DNA from: Kofleriaceae bacterium
Lineage (GTDB): Bacteria; Myxococcota_A; Polyangia; Haliangiales; Haliangiaceae
DNA length: 64,000 bases
Assembly: GCA_024762925.1 (NCBI GenBank)
Contig: JANTGM010000001.1
Location: 62,001-126,000 of the forward strand
Reading direction: 5' to 3'
Shown: positions 27,638-39,296 of the stretch, one piece after another
How positions within the stretch are numbered: position 1 is the stretch's first letter
Layout of the letters: every line of letters begins with the position of its first letter
Program-made: the position numbers and the translations under genes
The notes under the pieces: model-generated
Database searches by the model: none
Seen by the model: only the letters and a program-made list of their open reading frames with translations
Told to the model about the DNA's origin: nothing

Positions 27638-28471
27638 ATGGGCACAAGAAGGTTTCGAGAGATAGTGGCTATTGCAGCGGCAGCAACCGCTCTCTCCTTG
27701 GGAGCATGCGCTCTCGAAGACGATATTGAGAGCGAGCGCGAGGCTCTCGCTGAGTGCTTTGATACCGGGGATGGCGTTGTGTGCGTTGACCGTGACGAGT
27801 TTTCTGCCGCGAGTTTGGTTGCAGGCAATAGCTCCGAAACGATGGTTGCTGCAGCGCACGCAGGTTCTGCTTCAGAGGAGTCTTCGGAGTCGTCTGCTTC
27901 AGAGGAATCTTCTGCTTCAGAGGAATCTTCGGAGTCATCTGCTTCAGAGGAATCTTCGGAGTCGTCTGCTTCAGAGGAATCTTCCGAGTCGTCTGCTTCA
28001 GAGGAATCTTCGGAGTCGTCTGCTTCAGAGGAATCTTCGGAGTCGTCTGCTTCAGAGGAATCTTCGGAGTCGTCTGCTTCAGAGGAATCTGGATGCTCTG
28101 GCGGCAGCGATCCAACGACCGGTACAGAGGAGACCCTAGGCTTCGCCGAAGCCATTGAATTCGACACCGCGACGCTAGTGAACCAAGTTGCTGTCACAGT
28201 GGACATCGCGTGGCTCACGTCACCCGATCACTCGTTGGCAATCGACATCACAGGACTCAATGGAGGGTTTGAGGTGCATGGTGATCAAGTGGTCGCAGTG
28301 CAAGATGCAACAGTCTTTAGCACCGACGTAGATACAGCCTTTATCGTGGTTGACTGGACAGCTGACACGACACCGAGGAACGTCAACGAAGTCTACACAG
28401 TATGTATTCAGGTGCTCGTCACTGGAACACCTGTGGGACCGCTCAAATGCACAGACTTCGGCCCTTTCTAG
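27638..28471 (+). CDS. Lipoprotein with Ser/Glu tandem repeat and C-terminal beta-type domain
   Basis: The signal peptide ends in LSLGAC, a lipobox (Cys25). A short acidic region leads into a tandem repeat of SSESSASEE (seven full copies and one six-residue copy, about residues 82-150). Then SGCSGG and a domain of about 120 residues rich in Val, Thr and Asp (for example VAVTVDIAWLTSPDHSLAIDI) looks like a secreted beta-sandwich. The repeat is probably an extended, highly negative stalk holding the domain away from the membrane. GGCAGG upstream of ATG 27638 may serve as ribosome site. Function unknown. It is convergent with leuB across 46 bp. Confidence 0.8.
   Translation: MGTRRFREIVAIAAAATALSLGACALEDDIESEREALAECFDTGDGVVCVDRDEFSAASLVAGNSSETMVAAAHAGSASEESSESSASEESSASEESSESSASEESSESSASEESSESSASEESSESSASEESSESSASEESSESSASEESGCSGGSDPTTGTEETLGFAEAIEFDTATLVNQVAVTVDIAWLTSPDHSLAIDITGLNGGFEVHGDQVVAVQDATVFSTDVDTAFIVVDWTADTTPRNVNEVYTVCIQVLVTGTPVGPLKCTDFGPF
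27881..28087 (+). repeat. 27-bp coding minisatellite (7 full and 1 short unit)
   Basis: The unit is TCTTCGGAGTCGTCTGCTTC followed by AGAGGAA, with single-base variants in copies. The second position holds an 18-bp short unit. All units are multiples of three, so copy-number change keeps the frame. Confidence 0.95.
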
Positions 28472-28517
28472 CTAGGATGTTGCTAGATCTCCAAGGGCAA
28501 ACCCGCGCCTAGGTCGC

Positions 28518-29582
28518 TTAGCTCGCAAGCTTGGCACAGATCGCATCACCTGCGGCTGTGGTGCCAAGCGAACCACCAAGGTCCTTGGTGCGGGTACCGT
28601 CGGTGACTGCGTCGAACACTGCCTGCTCGACTGCAGCAGCCTCGGTCTCCAGGTCTAGCGAGTGCCGGAGGAGCATAGCCGCACTGAGAATTGTTCCCAT
28701 TGGATTGGCAATGCCCTTGCCGGCGATGTCGGGAGCTGAACCGTGAATCGGCTCATAGAGCCCCAGACTACCGTCTCCGAGCGATGCACTTGGCAATAAC
28801 CCAAGTGATCCTGTTAGCACAGAGGCCTCGTCGCTCAGAATATCACCAAACATATTTCCCGTGACAATAACGTCGAAGCTTGAGGCTTGGGTAATCAGCC
28901 TCATGGCAGCCGAATCGACTAACTGGTGGTCTAGGGTGATTCGAGGGTGTTGGGCTGCGACTTCTTCGGCAACCTGTCGCCAGAGTCTTGAGGACTCCAA
29001 TACGTTTGCTTTGTCGACCGAAGTGACGCGCTTTTTCCGGCCTTCCGCAATCTTGCAGGCCAAAGTCACCATGCGACGGATCTCGTAGTCACTGTATGCA
29101 AGAGTGTCGATGGCACGAACGACCCCATTCTTCTCCTCGCGGCACCGCGGCGTGCCAAAGTAGATGCCGCCTGTGAGTTCTCGAACCACCATGATGTCCA
29201 CGCCCGCGAGACGCTCTTGCTTTAGTGGCGAGGCTGAGGCAAGGGAGGGATGCAGAGTAACGGGCCTTAGGTTCGCAAAAAGTTCCAGACCTTTGCGAAG
29301 AGCCAACAACCCCTGCTCTGGGCGAACGGCTGCCGTTGGGTCATCCCACTTTGGGCCACCAACCGCTCCAAGCAAGACACCATCGCTTTCCTTGCAAGAT
29401 TGCAGACTGGCATCCGGTAGGGCCGATCCCGTTGCATCAATCGCACAGCCGCCTACGAGTTGTTCTGAGTAGGTGAATGTGTGGCCGAATCGGCTTGCGA
29501 CAACATCGAGCACACGGCACGCTTGGGAGGTGATTTCTGGTCCAATGCCGTCGCCTGCGAGGATGGTAATGGTTGCCTGCAT
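28518..29582 (-). CDS. leuB: 3-isopropylmalate dehydrogenase
   Basis: Oxidises and decarboxylates 3-isopropylmalate to 2-oxoisocaproate with NAD+, the third step of leucine synthesis. Visible: [11 protein letters not shown] at the N terminus, [20 protein letters not shown], the metal-site Asp in [21 protein letters not shown], and [20 protein letters not shown]. Length 354 is normal. It is the last gene of the ilv-leu operon, 3 bp after leuD. Confidence 0.96.
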   Translation of the reverse strand: MQATITILAGDGIGPEITSQACRVLDVVASRFGHTFTYSEQLVGGCAIDATGSALPDASLQSCKESDGVLLGAVGGPKWDDPTAAVRPEQGLLALRKGLELFANLRPVTLHPSLASASPLKQERLAGVDIMVVRELTGGIYFGTPRCREEKNGVVRAIDTLAYSDYEIRRMVTLACKIAEGRKKRVTSVDKANVLESSRLWRQVAEEVAAQHPRITLDHQLVDSAAMRLITQASSFDVIVTGNMFGDILSDEASVLTGSLGLLPSASLGDGSLGLYEPIHGSAPDIAGKGIANPMGTILSAAMLLRHSLDLETEAAAVEQAVFDAVTDGTRTKDLGGSLGTTAAGDAICAKLAS

Positions 29583-29585
29583 CGC

Positions 29586-30161
29586 CTACTGCCCTCTCTC
29601 ATACGCTTCGATGGCTTCTTGAAAGCTCTGCAAGTACCCGAGTTGGTCCAAGCCATCAGCCAAGCAGCGCTTGGAAAATGCATCAATGGGAAACTCGATT
29701 GGCTCTTTGTCGGCCAGCTGCAGCGTTCGAGTGCTGAGGTCGATGTGTACCTCCGCATCGGAATCAGCCACAGTGAGTTCTTTGTGGTGCTCTTTGCTCA
29801 CTTCAACCAGAAGCAGGCCGTTCTTCAGGGCATTGCTGCGGAAGATGTCCGCAAAGGAGGTGGAAATGATGACGCGAAAGCCCCAAGCGGACAACGCCCA
29901 AGGGGCATGCTCTCTTGAGGAACCACAGCCAAAGTTGTCTCCGGAGAGCAAGACCTTGCGTCCTTTCATCGCCGCTTGATTGAGCGCGAAGTCGCCGTTC
30001 TCGCTGCCATCTTCGTTGTAGCGCCAGTTCGAAAAGAGGTGCTGCCCGAGCCCAAGCTTGTCCGTCGTCTTCAGAAAACGGGCAGGGATGATCTGATCGG
30101 TGTCGATGTCATCAACCAGAAGCTTGATGAGTTTTGAGTTGAGCGTGGTGAATGACTGCAT
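29586..30161 (-). CDS. leuD: 3-isopropylmalate dehydratase small subunit
   Basis: Swivelling domain of isopropylmalate isomerase, working with LeuC to convert 2- to 3-isopropylmalate (191 residues). Visible: DIDTDQIIPARFLK and LSGDNFGCGSSREHAPWAL, the substrate-binding loop. It lies between leuC and leuB with 3-bp gaps. Confidence 0.96.
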   Translation of the reverse strand: MQSFTTLNSKLIKLLVDDIDTDQIIPARFLKTTDKLGLGQHLFSNWRYNEDGSENGDFALNQAAMKGRKVLLSGDNFGCGSSREHAPWALSAWGFRVIISTSFADIFRSNALKNGLLLVEVSKEHHKELTVADSDAEVHIDLSTRTLQLADKEPIEFPIDAFSKRCLADGLDQLGYLQSFQEAIEAYERGQ

Positions 30162-30164
30162 GGT

Positions 30165-31592
30165 TTACTTGTCGGTGCCTAGAAGAGTTCTTACGTCGGT
30201 GATCTGCCCTGTGACTGCTGCCGCCGCGGCTGTGAGTGGCGAGGCCAAGAAGGTTCTGCTGCCTTTCCCCTGGCGGCCCTCGAAATTGCGGTTGGAGGTG
30301 CTAACCGCGTATTGGCCAGCCTCCAACGCGTCCCCATTCATGGCGATGCACATCGAACACCCAGGCTCTCGCCACTCTGCGCCGGCATCTTGGAAGATAT
30401 GATCCAGTCCTTCGGCCTCAGCCTCTCGCTTGATCGCGGCCGAACCGGGCACAACCAAGACTCGCGTTCCCTCGGCCACCTTGCGGCCCTTCATCACGCT
30501 AGCCGCATCTCGCAAGTCTTGCATCCGGGAGTTTGTGCACGAGCCAACAAAGACGACATCAATTGGTTGGCCGACTAGTGGCCTGCTCGCTTCGAGCCCC
30601 ATGTAGTGCAACGCCTTGGTAAGTGCATCGACATCTGAGGAGGAGCTCGCATCCTTGGGATTGGGAATACTCTGAGATACGCCTATGCCCATGCCTGGGT
30701 TGGTGCCAAAGGTGAGCATTGGTTCTAGAGCCGAAACATCCAAATGCACGGTTCTATCAAAGGTTGCTCCCGCATCTGTGCAGAGCTCTTTCCAGGTTTC
30801 AACCGCCGCTGTCCATTCGCCACCCTTTGGGGCCATCGGGCGCCCCTTCAAGTACGCAAAGGTTGTCTCGTCTGGTGCGATCATGCCTGCTCTTGCGCCA
30901 ACCTCGATTGACATATTGCAAATCGTCATGCGTTCGTCCATCGACAAGGCGGCGATTGCTTCACCGCGATACTCAATGACGTGACCCGTCGCCCCGCCGA
31001 TACCAATCTGTGCACACAGCCCCAAGATGATGTCTTTGGCACCGACCCCTGGTCCAGGAGTCCCCGTGAGCACAACCTCAAGAGTCTTTGGACGCTCCTG
31101 CAATAGGCATTGCGTGGCCAAGACATGACCGACCTCGCTGGTTCCGATTCCAAACGCCAGTGCGCCAAACGCTCCATGTGTTGCTGTGTGGCTGTCACCG
31201 CAAACAATCGTTTTGCCCGGCTGTGTGGCGCCGAGCTCAGGGCCGATCACGTGCACAATGCCCTCGCTGCCCGAGCCCCATGGGAAGAGCTCAATGCCAT
31301 GCTCCTCGCAGTTCCGCTCAAGAGTGTCGAGTAGGTTCTTTGCGCTTTCGTCCAGAACCGCGAGCTTCTTTGGTAGCGTTGGCGTCAAGTGATCCATCGT
31401 CGCAACGGTCCGGTCCGGGCGCCGCACTTTGAGACCTCGAGTGGCAAGCTCCGCGAACGCTTGTGGTGAGGTGACTTCGTGAATGAGGTGGAGGTCGATG
31501 TAGAGAACAGAGGGGCAGTCTGGCTCTTGCGCAACGACATGAGCCGCCCAGACCTTCTCAAACAGCGTCTGAGGTGTAGATGCGTCGTTCAC
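30165..31592 (-). CDS. leuC: 3-isopropylmalate dehydratase large subunit
   Basis: Aconitase-family iron-sulfur subunit (475 residues). The three cluster Cys are in [17 protein letters not shown] and in [11 protein letters not shown]. Other marks are [16 protein letters not shown] at the N terminus and [21 protein letters not shown]. It overlaps leuA by 4 bp. Confidence 0.96.
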   Translation of the reverse strand: MNDASTPQTLFEKVWAAHVVAQEPDCPSVLYIDLHLIHEVTSPQAFAELATRGLKVRRPDRTVATMDHLTPTLPKKLAVLDESAKNLLDTLERNCEEHGIELFPWGSGSEGIVHVIGPELGATQPGKTIVCGDSHTATHGAFGALAFGIGTSEVGHVLATQCLLQERPKTLEVVLTGTPGPGVGAKDIILGLCAQIGIGGATGHVIEYRGEAIAALSMDERMTICNMSIEVGARAGMIAPDETTFAYLKGRPMAPKGGEWTAAVETWKELCTDAGATFDRTVHLDVSALEPMLTFGTNPGMGIGVSQSIPNPKDASSSSDVDALTKALHYMGLEASRPLVGQPIDVVFVGSCTNSRMQDLRDAASVMKGRKVAEGTRVLVVPGSAAIKREAEAEGLDHIFQDAGAEWREPGCSMCIAMNGDALEAGQYAVSTSNRNFEGRQGKGSRTFLASPLTAAAAAVTGQITDVRTLLGTDK

Positions 31593-33238
31593 GCTTGTTT
31601 CTCCTCTTCGTTCACGCCAGGTGTTTGATCGTTTGCTGCCTCTTCGCGTTTTTCCGCAATGAGCAGCTTGTTGAGTGCGGCGATATAGGCTTGAGCTCCT
31701 GCAACCACGATATCGGTCGCTGTGCCGTGCCCAATGTATGTGCGCTTGGCATCAACGCCGCTTTGCGGGTTGATGAAGCCATCGGAGGACTGCAAGCTCT
31801 CAACCCGGACGGTGACCTCACCAAGCGCGTCAATCCCGCCTGTTACCGATTGAACGTTGAACTCAAGCAAGGTGCCGTGTTTGCCCATGATTTGATCAAT
31901 GGCTTTGTAGATCGCATCAACAGGACCAGCTCCGACTGCCGCTTGCACATGAATCTCACCATCAGGTCCCGCCAACCGCACGGTCGCAGTGGGCATGTCA
32001 GTGGTGCCACTGGCAACCTGAAGATCTGCCAAACTCCAAAGCTGGCTGGCTTGCCGCAGCTCGTCGGTAACAAGGGCCTCTAGGTCTGCATCCGTGATGT
32101 TCTTCTTCTTGTCGGCGAGCTTCTTGAATCGTTCAAATGCTTTGTGCAGGTCTTCATCAGTGAGGTGATAGCCGAGAACGGCGAGACGCGTCTTTACCGC
32201 ATGGCGCCCAGAGTGCTTACCCAAGACGAGTTGGCTTTCCGCAACTCCAACCGTTTCCGGGCGCATGATCTCGTAGGTCTCTTCGTGTTTGAGCATGCCG
32301 TCTTGGTGAATGCCTGCTTCATGTGCAAAGGCATTGGCCCCAACGATCGACTTGTTGGGCTGCACATGCATTCCGGTGCAACTGGAGACAAGCTTGCTCG
32401 TGCGCATGATTTGGGTTGTGTCGATACCGGTCGTTTTTCCGTAAAAGGGCGCTCTTGTGCGCATTGCCATCACGACTTCTTCGAGAGCTGTGTTGCCTGC
32501 TCGTTCACCGATCCCATTCACCGCGACTTCTATCTGGCGGGCCCCATTGACGACACCCGCAAGGCTGTTGGCTGTTGCAAGCCCCAAGTCGTTGTGACAA
32601 TGCACCGAAATGATGATGTCATCGGTCATGCCGGCTGTCTTCTCTTTGATGCCCTTGATGAGCGCGCCAAATTCCTCTGGGGTCGTGTATCCCACCGTGT
32701 CGGGGATGTTCAGGGTTGTGGCACCTGCGTCGATGGCTACTGCCAAGACTTCGTAGAGGAACGCTGGGTCTGAGCGACCGGCGTCCTCAGGCGAGAACTC
32801 GACATCAGGGCAGAGCTTGGCGGCATACCCGACCATGTCGTGCACTTGTGCAACAACCTCGCTTCGGCTCATGCGCAACTTGTGCTCTAGGTGAATATCT
32901 GAGGTGGCGAGAAACGTGTGAATTCGTGGTCGTTTGGCTGCTTTTACGCCCTCCCACGCTTTGTCAATGTCAGTCACTTTGGCGCGCGCAAGGCCACAAA
33001 TCACAGGTGGCTCGCCGCTTGGCGTGTCTTGCCCAACGCCGACAGTTTCGGCGATGCTCTGGACGGCCTCCAGGTCCCCTGGAGATGCAGCGGGAAAGCC
33101 TGCCTCAATTACATCCACACCAAGTCGCGCCAAGCTCTCGGCGATTAACTGCTTTTCAGCTTTTGTCATGGTGGCGCCAGGCGATTGCTCGCCATCGCGC
33201 AGGGTAGTGTCGAAGATGCGGATGTAATTGGTGTCCAT
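31589..33238 (-). CDS. leuA: 2-isopropylmalate synthase
   Basis: Condenses acetyl-CoA with 2-oxoisovalerate, the committed step of leucine synthesis. The TIM barrel shows [16 protein letters not shown], the metal-site HCHNDLG and [10 protein letters not shown]. The C-terminal about 160 residues form the LeuA regulatory domain that normally binds leucine for feedback inhibition. Length 549 indicates the full regulated form. An extra tail ([13 protein letters not shown]...) follows the domain. Eleven bp follow ilvC. Confidence 0.95.
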   Translation of the reverse strand: MDTNYIRIFDTTLRDGEQSPGATMTKAEKQLIAESLARLGVDVIEAGFPAASPGDLEAVQSIAETVGVGQDTPSGEPPVICGLARAKVTDIDKAWEGVKAAKRPRIHTFLATSDIHLEHKLRMSRSEVVAQVHDMVGYAAKLCPDVEFSPEDAGRSDPAFLYEVLAVAIDAGATTLNIPDTVGYTTPEEFGALIKGIKEKTAGMTDDIIISVHCHNDLGLATANSLAGVVNGARQIEVAVNGIGERAGNTALEEVVMAMRTRAPFYGKTTGIDTTQIMRTSKLVSSCTGMHVQPNKSIVGANAFAHEAGIHQDGMLKHEETYEIMRPETVGVAESQLVLGKHSGRHAVKTRLAVLGYHLTDEDLHKAFERFKKLADKKKNITDADLEALVTDELRQASQLWSLADLQVASGTTDMPTATVRLAGPDGEIHVQAAVGAGPVDAIYKAIDQIMGKHGTLLEFNVQSVTGGIDALGEVTVRVESLQSSDGFINPQSGVDAKRTYIGHGTATDIVVAGAQAYIAALNKLLIAEKREEAANDQTPGVNEEEKQA

Positions 33239-33249
33239 GGAAGTGCTGC

Positions 33250-34864
<1,615 letters not shown>

Positions 34865-34873
34865 GGCGAACTC

Positions 34874-36586
34874 TTAGGTGTCCTGTCGAATTGCGGGCTC
34901 CTTGCGAGGCCGCCGAATCATCTTGTCCAAAGCCTTGCCGCTTGGAACCATCGGATACACCGCATCCTCGGGCACGACGCGAAACTCCGTCAGAATTGTG
35001 CGGGCGTTACCTTGTGATGCTTGCACAGCAGGTGCGACCTCTTGCACTGTTTCGACGCGAGCACCTGTGAGTCCATGAGCCTCGGCGAGCTTCACAAAGT
35101 CGGGCGACGAAATGGGCGTCTCTGAGTAGCGCTTGTCGTAAAACATCTCTTGCCACTGGCGAACCATGCCGAGATAGCCGTTGTTGATCACTGCGATGTT
35201 GAGGTCGAGACCTTCTTGCGCACAGGTTTGCAGTTCGCAAGCAGTCATCTGAAAGCCGCCATCACCAGCAATGACCCAGACTTCTTTTTCTGGGCAGGCC
35301 ATTTTTGCGCCAATTGCCGCAGGCAACGCAAACCCCATAGTTCCAAGACCACCTGAGGTGATCAGTGTGCGCGGTTGGTTGTGCGCGTAGTACTGAGCTT
35401 CCCACATTTGATGCTGGCCGACATCGGTAACGATGATCGAGTCGTCTCTCGTAAGTTTTCTGAGTTCGTCAATGACGTGGGCTGCATACAGAGTTCCCTC
35501 ATCAGCGGCCTGCAAGATGTCGTGCTGTTCTGCTTCGCCACGCGACTCATCAATGTACTTCGCCCACGCCTCGCGTTTTTGCGGTTTGAGGCGCTCGTTG
35601 AAGGTGGCGATCACCGTCTTGAGGTCGCCGACGATGCCCACATCAACTTTCACGTTCTTGTCAATTTCTGCCGGATCGATGTCGACATGAATCTTCTTTG
35701 CGTTTTGCGCGTACGTCGCCAAGTCACCGGTAACCCGATCATCAAAGCGCATGCCTAGAGCGATGAGCAAGTCGGCCTCTTGAATGGCGGTGTTCACCCA
35801 GGCCTCGCCGTGCATCCCCATCATTCCAATGTTGCACGCATGGCCATCTGGCAGCCCACCAAGGCCGAGAAGCGTGAGAGCAACGGGAACGTGCGCGGCC
35901 TCAACAAGCTTGCGCAGCTCTTCCTCTGCGCCCGACATGATAATACCTTGCCCCGCGAGAATAATGGGGCGCTTTGATTCGCTGAGCAGTTGCATCGCTC
36001 GGTCGAACTCTTCGGGAAGCGCGCTTAGGTCTGGGCGGTAGCCGGGTAGCGCAATAGGGGCTTCGTTCCAGATAAACTCAACTTCCTGGTTTTGTGCATC
36101 TTTGGTGATGTCCACGAGAACTGGGCCCGGGCGACCTGAGCGGGCAACGTAAAACGCCTCGCGAAGAACGCGTACGATGTCTTCTGCACGCGTTACAAGA
36201 TAGTTGTGTTTGGTAACTGGCTGGGTGATGCCTGTGATGTCACATTCTTGAAAAGCGTCTTTGCCAATGACTGCTGAACCCACTTGCCCAGTGATGCAAA
36301 CGATGGGCGAGGAGTCCATGTTTGCCGTTGCAATGCCTGTGACGAGGTTGGTTGCACCAGGGCCCGAGGTGGCAATGGCAACGCCAACCTTTCCCGACGC
36401 ACGCGCGTACCCGTCGGCAGCATGCGAAGCTCCCTGCTCGTGACGCGTTAGCACATGGTGAATGTTCTCGTACCCTACAAGCGCATCATATGCCGGCAGA
36501 ATGGCGCCCCCAGGATAGCCAAAAACTGTGTCCACTCCCTCGCGGGTGAGAACCTCCCAGATTAGTTGTGCTCCAGTGCGCTTCAT
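34874..36586 (-). CDS. ilvB: Acetolactate synthase large (catalytic) subunit
   Basis: Thiamin-diphosphate enzyme that condenses two pyruvates, or pyruvate with 2-oxobutyrate (570 residues). Marks: VDTVFGYPGGAILPAYDAL, the catalytic Glu region TRHEQGASHAADGYAR, and the ThDP motif VIAGDGGFQMTACELQT. It is the first gene of a seven-gene operon ilvB-ilvN-ilvC-leuA-leuC-leuD-leuB of about 8 kb. I see no classic leader peptide with Leu/Val/Ile runs upstream. Confidence 0.96.
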   Translation of the reverse strand: MKRTGAQLIWEVLTREGVDTVFGYPGGAILPAYDALVGYENIHHVLTRHEQGASHAADGYARASGKVGVAIATSGPGATNLVTGIATANMDSSPIVCITGQVGSAVIGKDAFQECDITGITQPVTKHNYLVTRAEDIVRVLREAFYVARSGRPGPVLVDITKDAQNQEVEFIWNEAPIALPGYRPDLSALPEEFDRAMQLLSESKRPIILAGQGIIMSGAEEELRKLVEAAHVPVALTLLGLGGLPDGHACNIGMMGMHGEAWVNTAIQEADLLIALGMRFDDRVTGDLATYAQNAKKIHVDIDPAEIDKNVKVDVGIVGDLKTVIATFNERLKPQKREAWAKYIDESRGEAEQHDILQAADEGTLYAAHVIDELRKLTRDDSIIVTDVGQHQMWEAQYYAHNQPRTLITSGGLGTMGFALPAAIGAKMACPEKEVWVIAGDGGFQMTACELQTCAQEGLDLNIAVINNGYLGMVRQWQEMFYDKRYSETPISSPDFVKLAEAHGLTGARVETVQEVAPAVQASQGNARTILTEFRVVPEDAVYPMVPSGKALDKMIRRPRKEPAIRQDT

Positions 36587-36745
36587 TGCTTGCTGCGGGG
36601 AATGGTAGCGGGACTCGTTCGAGTTTCTCTACTGCGGATCCGGCTAAGAACCCGTCAGGAGCGCATTTGCGCCCGATGTTGGCGTCCCCAGGTGTAGGCC
36701 TGTATCGTTCATTTGAAGGCGCGAGGTGGATGTCGCGAACACGAA
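36587..36745. promoter_or_regulatory. Divergent control region ilvB / ilvD
   Basis: These 159 bp must hold the promoters of the ilv-leu operon and of ilvD. Two 12-bp palindromes of the same shape are seen: ACTCG-TT-CGAGT at 36613-36624 and GCGCA-TT-TGCGC at 36661-36672. They differ in sequence, so a common regulator is not proven. Confidence 0.4.
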
Positions 36746-38449
36746 ATGGCAGATGACAACAATAGTGATAGTGGCAATCGACGCAGCAAGGCAGCTACCG
36801 GAGGTGTACAGCGTTCACCAAACCGGGCGATGTTGCGAGCCGTTGGTTTCGGCGACGATGATTTTCGCAAGCCCATTGTTGGCGTTGCCAATGCCCATAG
36901 CACCCTAACGCCCTGCAACCTTGGCATCGGTGACCTGGTAACGCGGGGTGAGCAAGCTCTGCGTGAGGCAGGTGCGATGCCGCTGATGTTTGGCACAATC
37001 ACCATCGCAGATGGAATCTCTATGGGCACCGAGGGAATGAAGTATTCGCTCGTCTCACGGGAGGTGATTGCAGACTCCATTGAGACCGTTTGCACTGGAC
37101 AGAGCATGGATGCGGTTCTCGCCTTCGGTGGCTGCGACAAGAATATGCCAGGTGCGATGATTGCGATCGCGCGCATGAATATCCCGGCGGTCTTCGTCTA
37201 TGGCGGGACCATCAAACCCGGTCGCTTAGATGGTCGCGACTTGAACGTCGTGAGTGTGTTCGAAGCCGTCGGTCAGCACGCTGCTGGAACCATCGATGAT
37301 GAAGAGCTTGGCAAGATCGAACGCAATGCATGCCCAGGTCCCGGGTCTTGCGGAGGTATGTACACGGCCAACACAATGTCTTCTGCGATCGAGGCGATGG
37401 GCATGAGCTTGCCGTATTCATCGACAATGGCGGCAGTTGACGAAGAGAAGGCCGATAGTGCCGCCGTCTCCGCTGGCATTCTCGTCGAGTGTGTTCACGC
37501 CCAGCGGTTGCCTCGCGAGATCATGACACGCGAGGCGTTGCTAAACGCGGTCGCTGTCGTCATGGCTGTTGGAGGATCCACCAACGCCGTCTTGCACTTG
37601 CCAGCGATCGCCCACGCTGCCGGCGTCGAGCTCACCCTTGAGGACTTTGAAGCCGTTGCTGCAAAGGTCCCCGTGCTCTGCGATCTCAAGCCATCTGGAC
37701 GTTTTGTGACGGTCGATTTCCACCGTGCAGGTGGGGTTCCGCAGGTAATGAAGATGTTGCTCACGCATGGCGTCATCGACGGAAACTGCATGACCGTGAC
37801 GGGGAAAACTGTGGCCGAGAATCTCGCTGATGTTCCGGACGTTCCGCGGGTAGACCAAGACGTGATCCGCCCTTGGGATTTTCCCTTGTACGAGCAAGGC
37901 CACCTCTCGATCCTTCGCGGCAATCTAGCGCCCGGCGGTTGCGTTGCGAAAACTTCTGGTGTGAAGAATCGTTGCATCAAAGGGCCGGCCAAGGTGTTTG
38001 ATTGCGAGGAGGACAGCTTGCACGCAATCCTCGCAGGCGAGGTGGTCGCGGGCGACGTGCTCGTGATTCGATACGAGGGCCCTGTGGGTGGACCTGGCAT
38101 GCGAGAAATGTTGGCCCCAACATCAGCCATCATTGGCGCTGGACTTGGAGATAGCGTCGGTCTCATCACTGATGGTCGCTTCTCCGGAGGCACCTACGGA
38201 ATGGTTGTCGGGCACGTCGTTCCCGAGGCCGCGTTGGGGGGAACCATCGGGCTGGTTGAGAACGGGGACATGGTCACGATTGACGCTGACGCCCGCAGCC
38301 TCACGCTCCACGTTGAGGATTCCGAGCTTGCGCAGCGCCAGCGGCAGTGGAAGAAACCCGAGCCTCGCTACACACGCGGGGTTTTGGCCAAGTACGCGCG
38401 TTTGGTCTCCCCTGCGAATACGGGGGCGGTGACCGACCTTGTCGAATAG
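36746..38449 (+). CDS. ilvD: Dihydroxy-acid dehydratase
   Basis: Dehydrates 2,3-dihydroxy acids to the 2-oxo acids of valine and isoleucine using an iron-sulfur cluster. Cluster Cys are in [26 protein letters not shown] and [18 protein letters not shown]; the end shows [21 protein letters not shown] chose ATG 36746 (567 residues); a TTG at 36713 would add 11 residues. It completes the branched-chain pathway with the divergent operon. Confidence 0.95.
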   Translation: MADDNNSDSGNRRSKAATGGVQRSPNRAMLRAVGFGDDDFRKPIVGVANAHSTLTPCNLGIGDLVTRGEQALREAGAMPLMFGTITIADGISMGTEGMKYSLVSREVIADSIETVCTGQSMDAVLAFGGCDKNMPGAMIAIARMNIPAVFVYGGTIKPGRLDGRDLNVVSVFEAVGQHAAGTIDDEELGKIERNACPGPGSCGGMYTANTMSSAIEAMGMSLPYSSTMAAVDEEKADSAAVSAGILVECVHAQRLPREIMTREALLNAVAVVMAVGGSTNAVLHLPAIAHAAGVELTLEDFEAVAAKVPVLCDLKPSGRFVTVDFHRAGGVPQVMKMLLTHGVIDGNCMTVTGKTVAENLADVPDVPRVDQDVIRPWDFPLYEQGHLSILRGNLAPGGCVAKTSGVKNRCIKGPAKVFDCEEDSLHAILAGEVVAGDVLVIRYEGPVGGPGMREMLAPTSAIIGAGLGDSVGLITDGRFSGGTYGMVVGHVVPEAALGGTIGLVENGDMVTIDADARSLTLHVEDSELAQRQRQWKKPEPRYTRGVLAKYARLVSPANTGAVTDLVE

Positions 38450-38700
38450 ATCGGGGGAAATGCGGTTTTGGTAGCGCTTGCGTCCTACAAAAGAGCCGCA
38501 AGACAAAACGAAATTACACCGAACCGCAGACTCGTGCTTTGTCTTTCACTCATGGTCGAACGTTCGTCGAAGGGTGGCTCGTGTCTTGGACAACAAGGGC
38601 TACCTCAAGAGGCGAGCTTTGATGCCAACGAGGCCCAGCGACGTCTCACCATTTGCCTACGCCCTGAGGGCTCCGAAGTAGGAGAAGCTGGGCAGGTCGG
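38450..38700. other. Intergenic region, no gene seen
   Basis: These 251 bp lie between convergent genes (ilvD and the zinc-ribbon membrane protein). Short frames cross it on the plus strand without a start context. I see no T-tailed hairpin. Confidence 0.4.
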
Positions 38701-39165
38701 CTATCGCTTCTTGACGAACTCTAGGCGATGTTCGGCCTTTGCAATGTGCGACAGTTCGTAGACCACAAGGCCACCGATGGTGACAACCTCGATCGCGCGC
38801 AACCAGGAAGGCATGCTCTTGCCTGTCGCCAGAATAACTCCTACGAGCGCAAAGACGCCTGCGAAGAGCAGGCACCGCAGCGCAAGGAAGAAGAGCGCAC
38901 CACCGAGTGCACCGGGCTGCCGTTTGCGACACGCTGGGCACTTGCTGAGCCTCAGACTGCGCAGCCCGTCTTTGCGCACAGCCGCTTCCGCCGCTTCAGA
39001 CGCGCGTGTTCGCGCTCCATCGCTTTCAAGTCCCAGCATGCTGAACCCTGCACCGCTTCCTTGCGCCTTGACCATGGCGAGACCTCGATGGTCGCAATGT
39101 GCGCAATGGAATGACAGCTCCAGAGTGCGTTGTTGCCTCTCGCTGTGTTTGTTGCCTACGTACAT
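38701..39165 (-). CDS. Zinc-ribbon membrane protein of unknown function
   Basis: A 154-residue protein with paired Cys: FHCAHCDHRG (about residues 19-28) and KCPACRKRQ (about 75-83), the layout of a four-Cys zinc ribbon. Two hydrophobic helices follow (GALFFLALRCLLFAGVFALV and LRAIEVVTIGGLVVYEL), then a basic tail. No family recognised. No ribosome site is obvious upstream, but codon structure and domain layout argue it is real. Confidence 0.65.
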   Translation of the reverse strand: MYVGNKHSERQQRTLELSFHCAHCDHRGLAMVKAQGSGAGFSMLGLESDGARTRASEAAEAAVRKDGLRSLRLSKCPACRKRQPGALGGALFFLALRCLLFAGVFALVGVILATGKSMPSWLRAIEVVTIGGLVVYELSHIAKAEHRLEFVKKR

Positions 39166-39296
39166 GGTTGAGGAGACGGTTGCATGTCAGTCAAGAGTCT
39201 TGCTGAGCACGACCGAGTAGCTCAAAGGCACAAGCCTACCAGCAATTCGAGGACGATGAAGCGGGGAGCAAGGCGCGATAACTCATTTAGCGGCAA

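Noticed and set aside
27669-28115. Long antisense and alternate-frame ORFs across the 27-bp repeat
   Set aside because: A tandem repeat with a unit divisible by three keeps other frames open automatically. The Ser/Glu frame has the signal peptide and the downstream domain.
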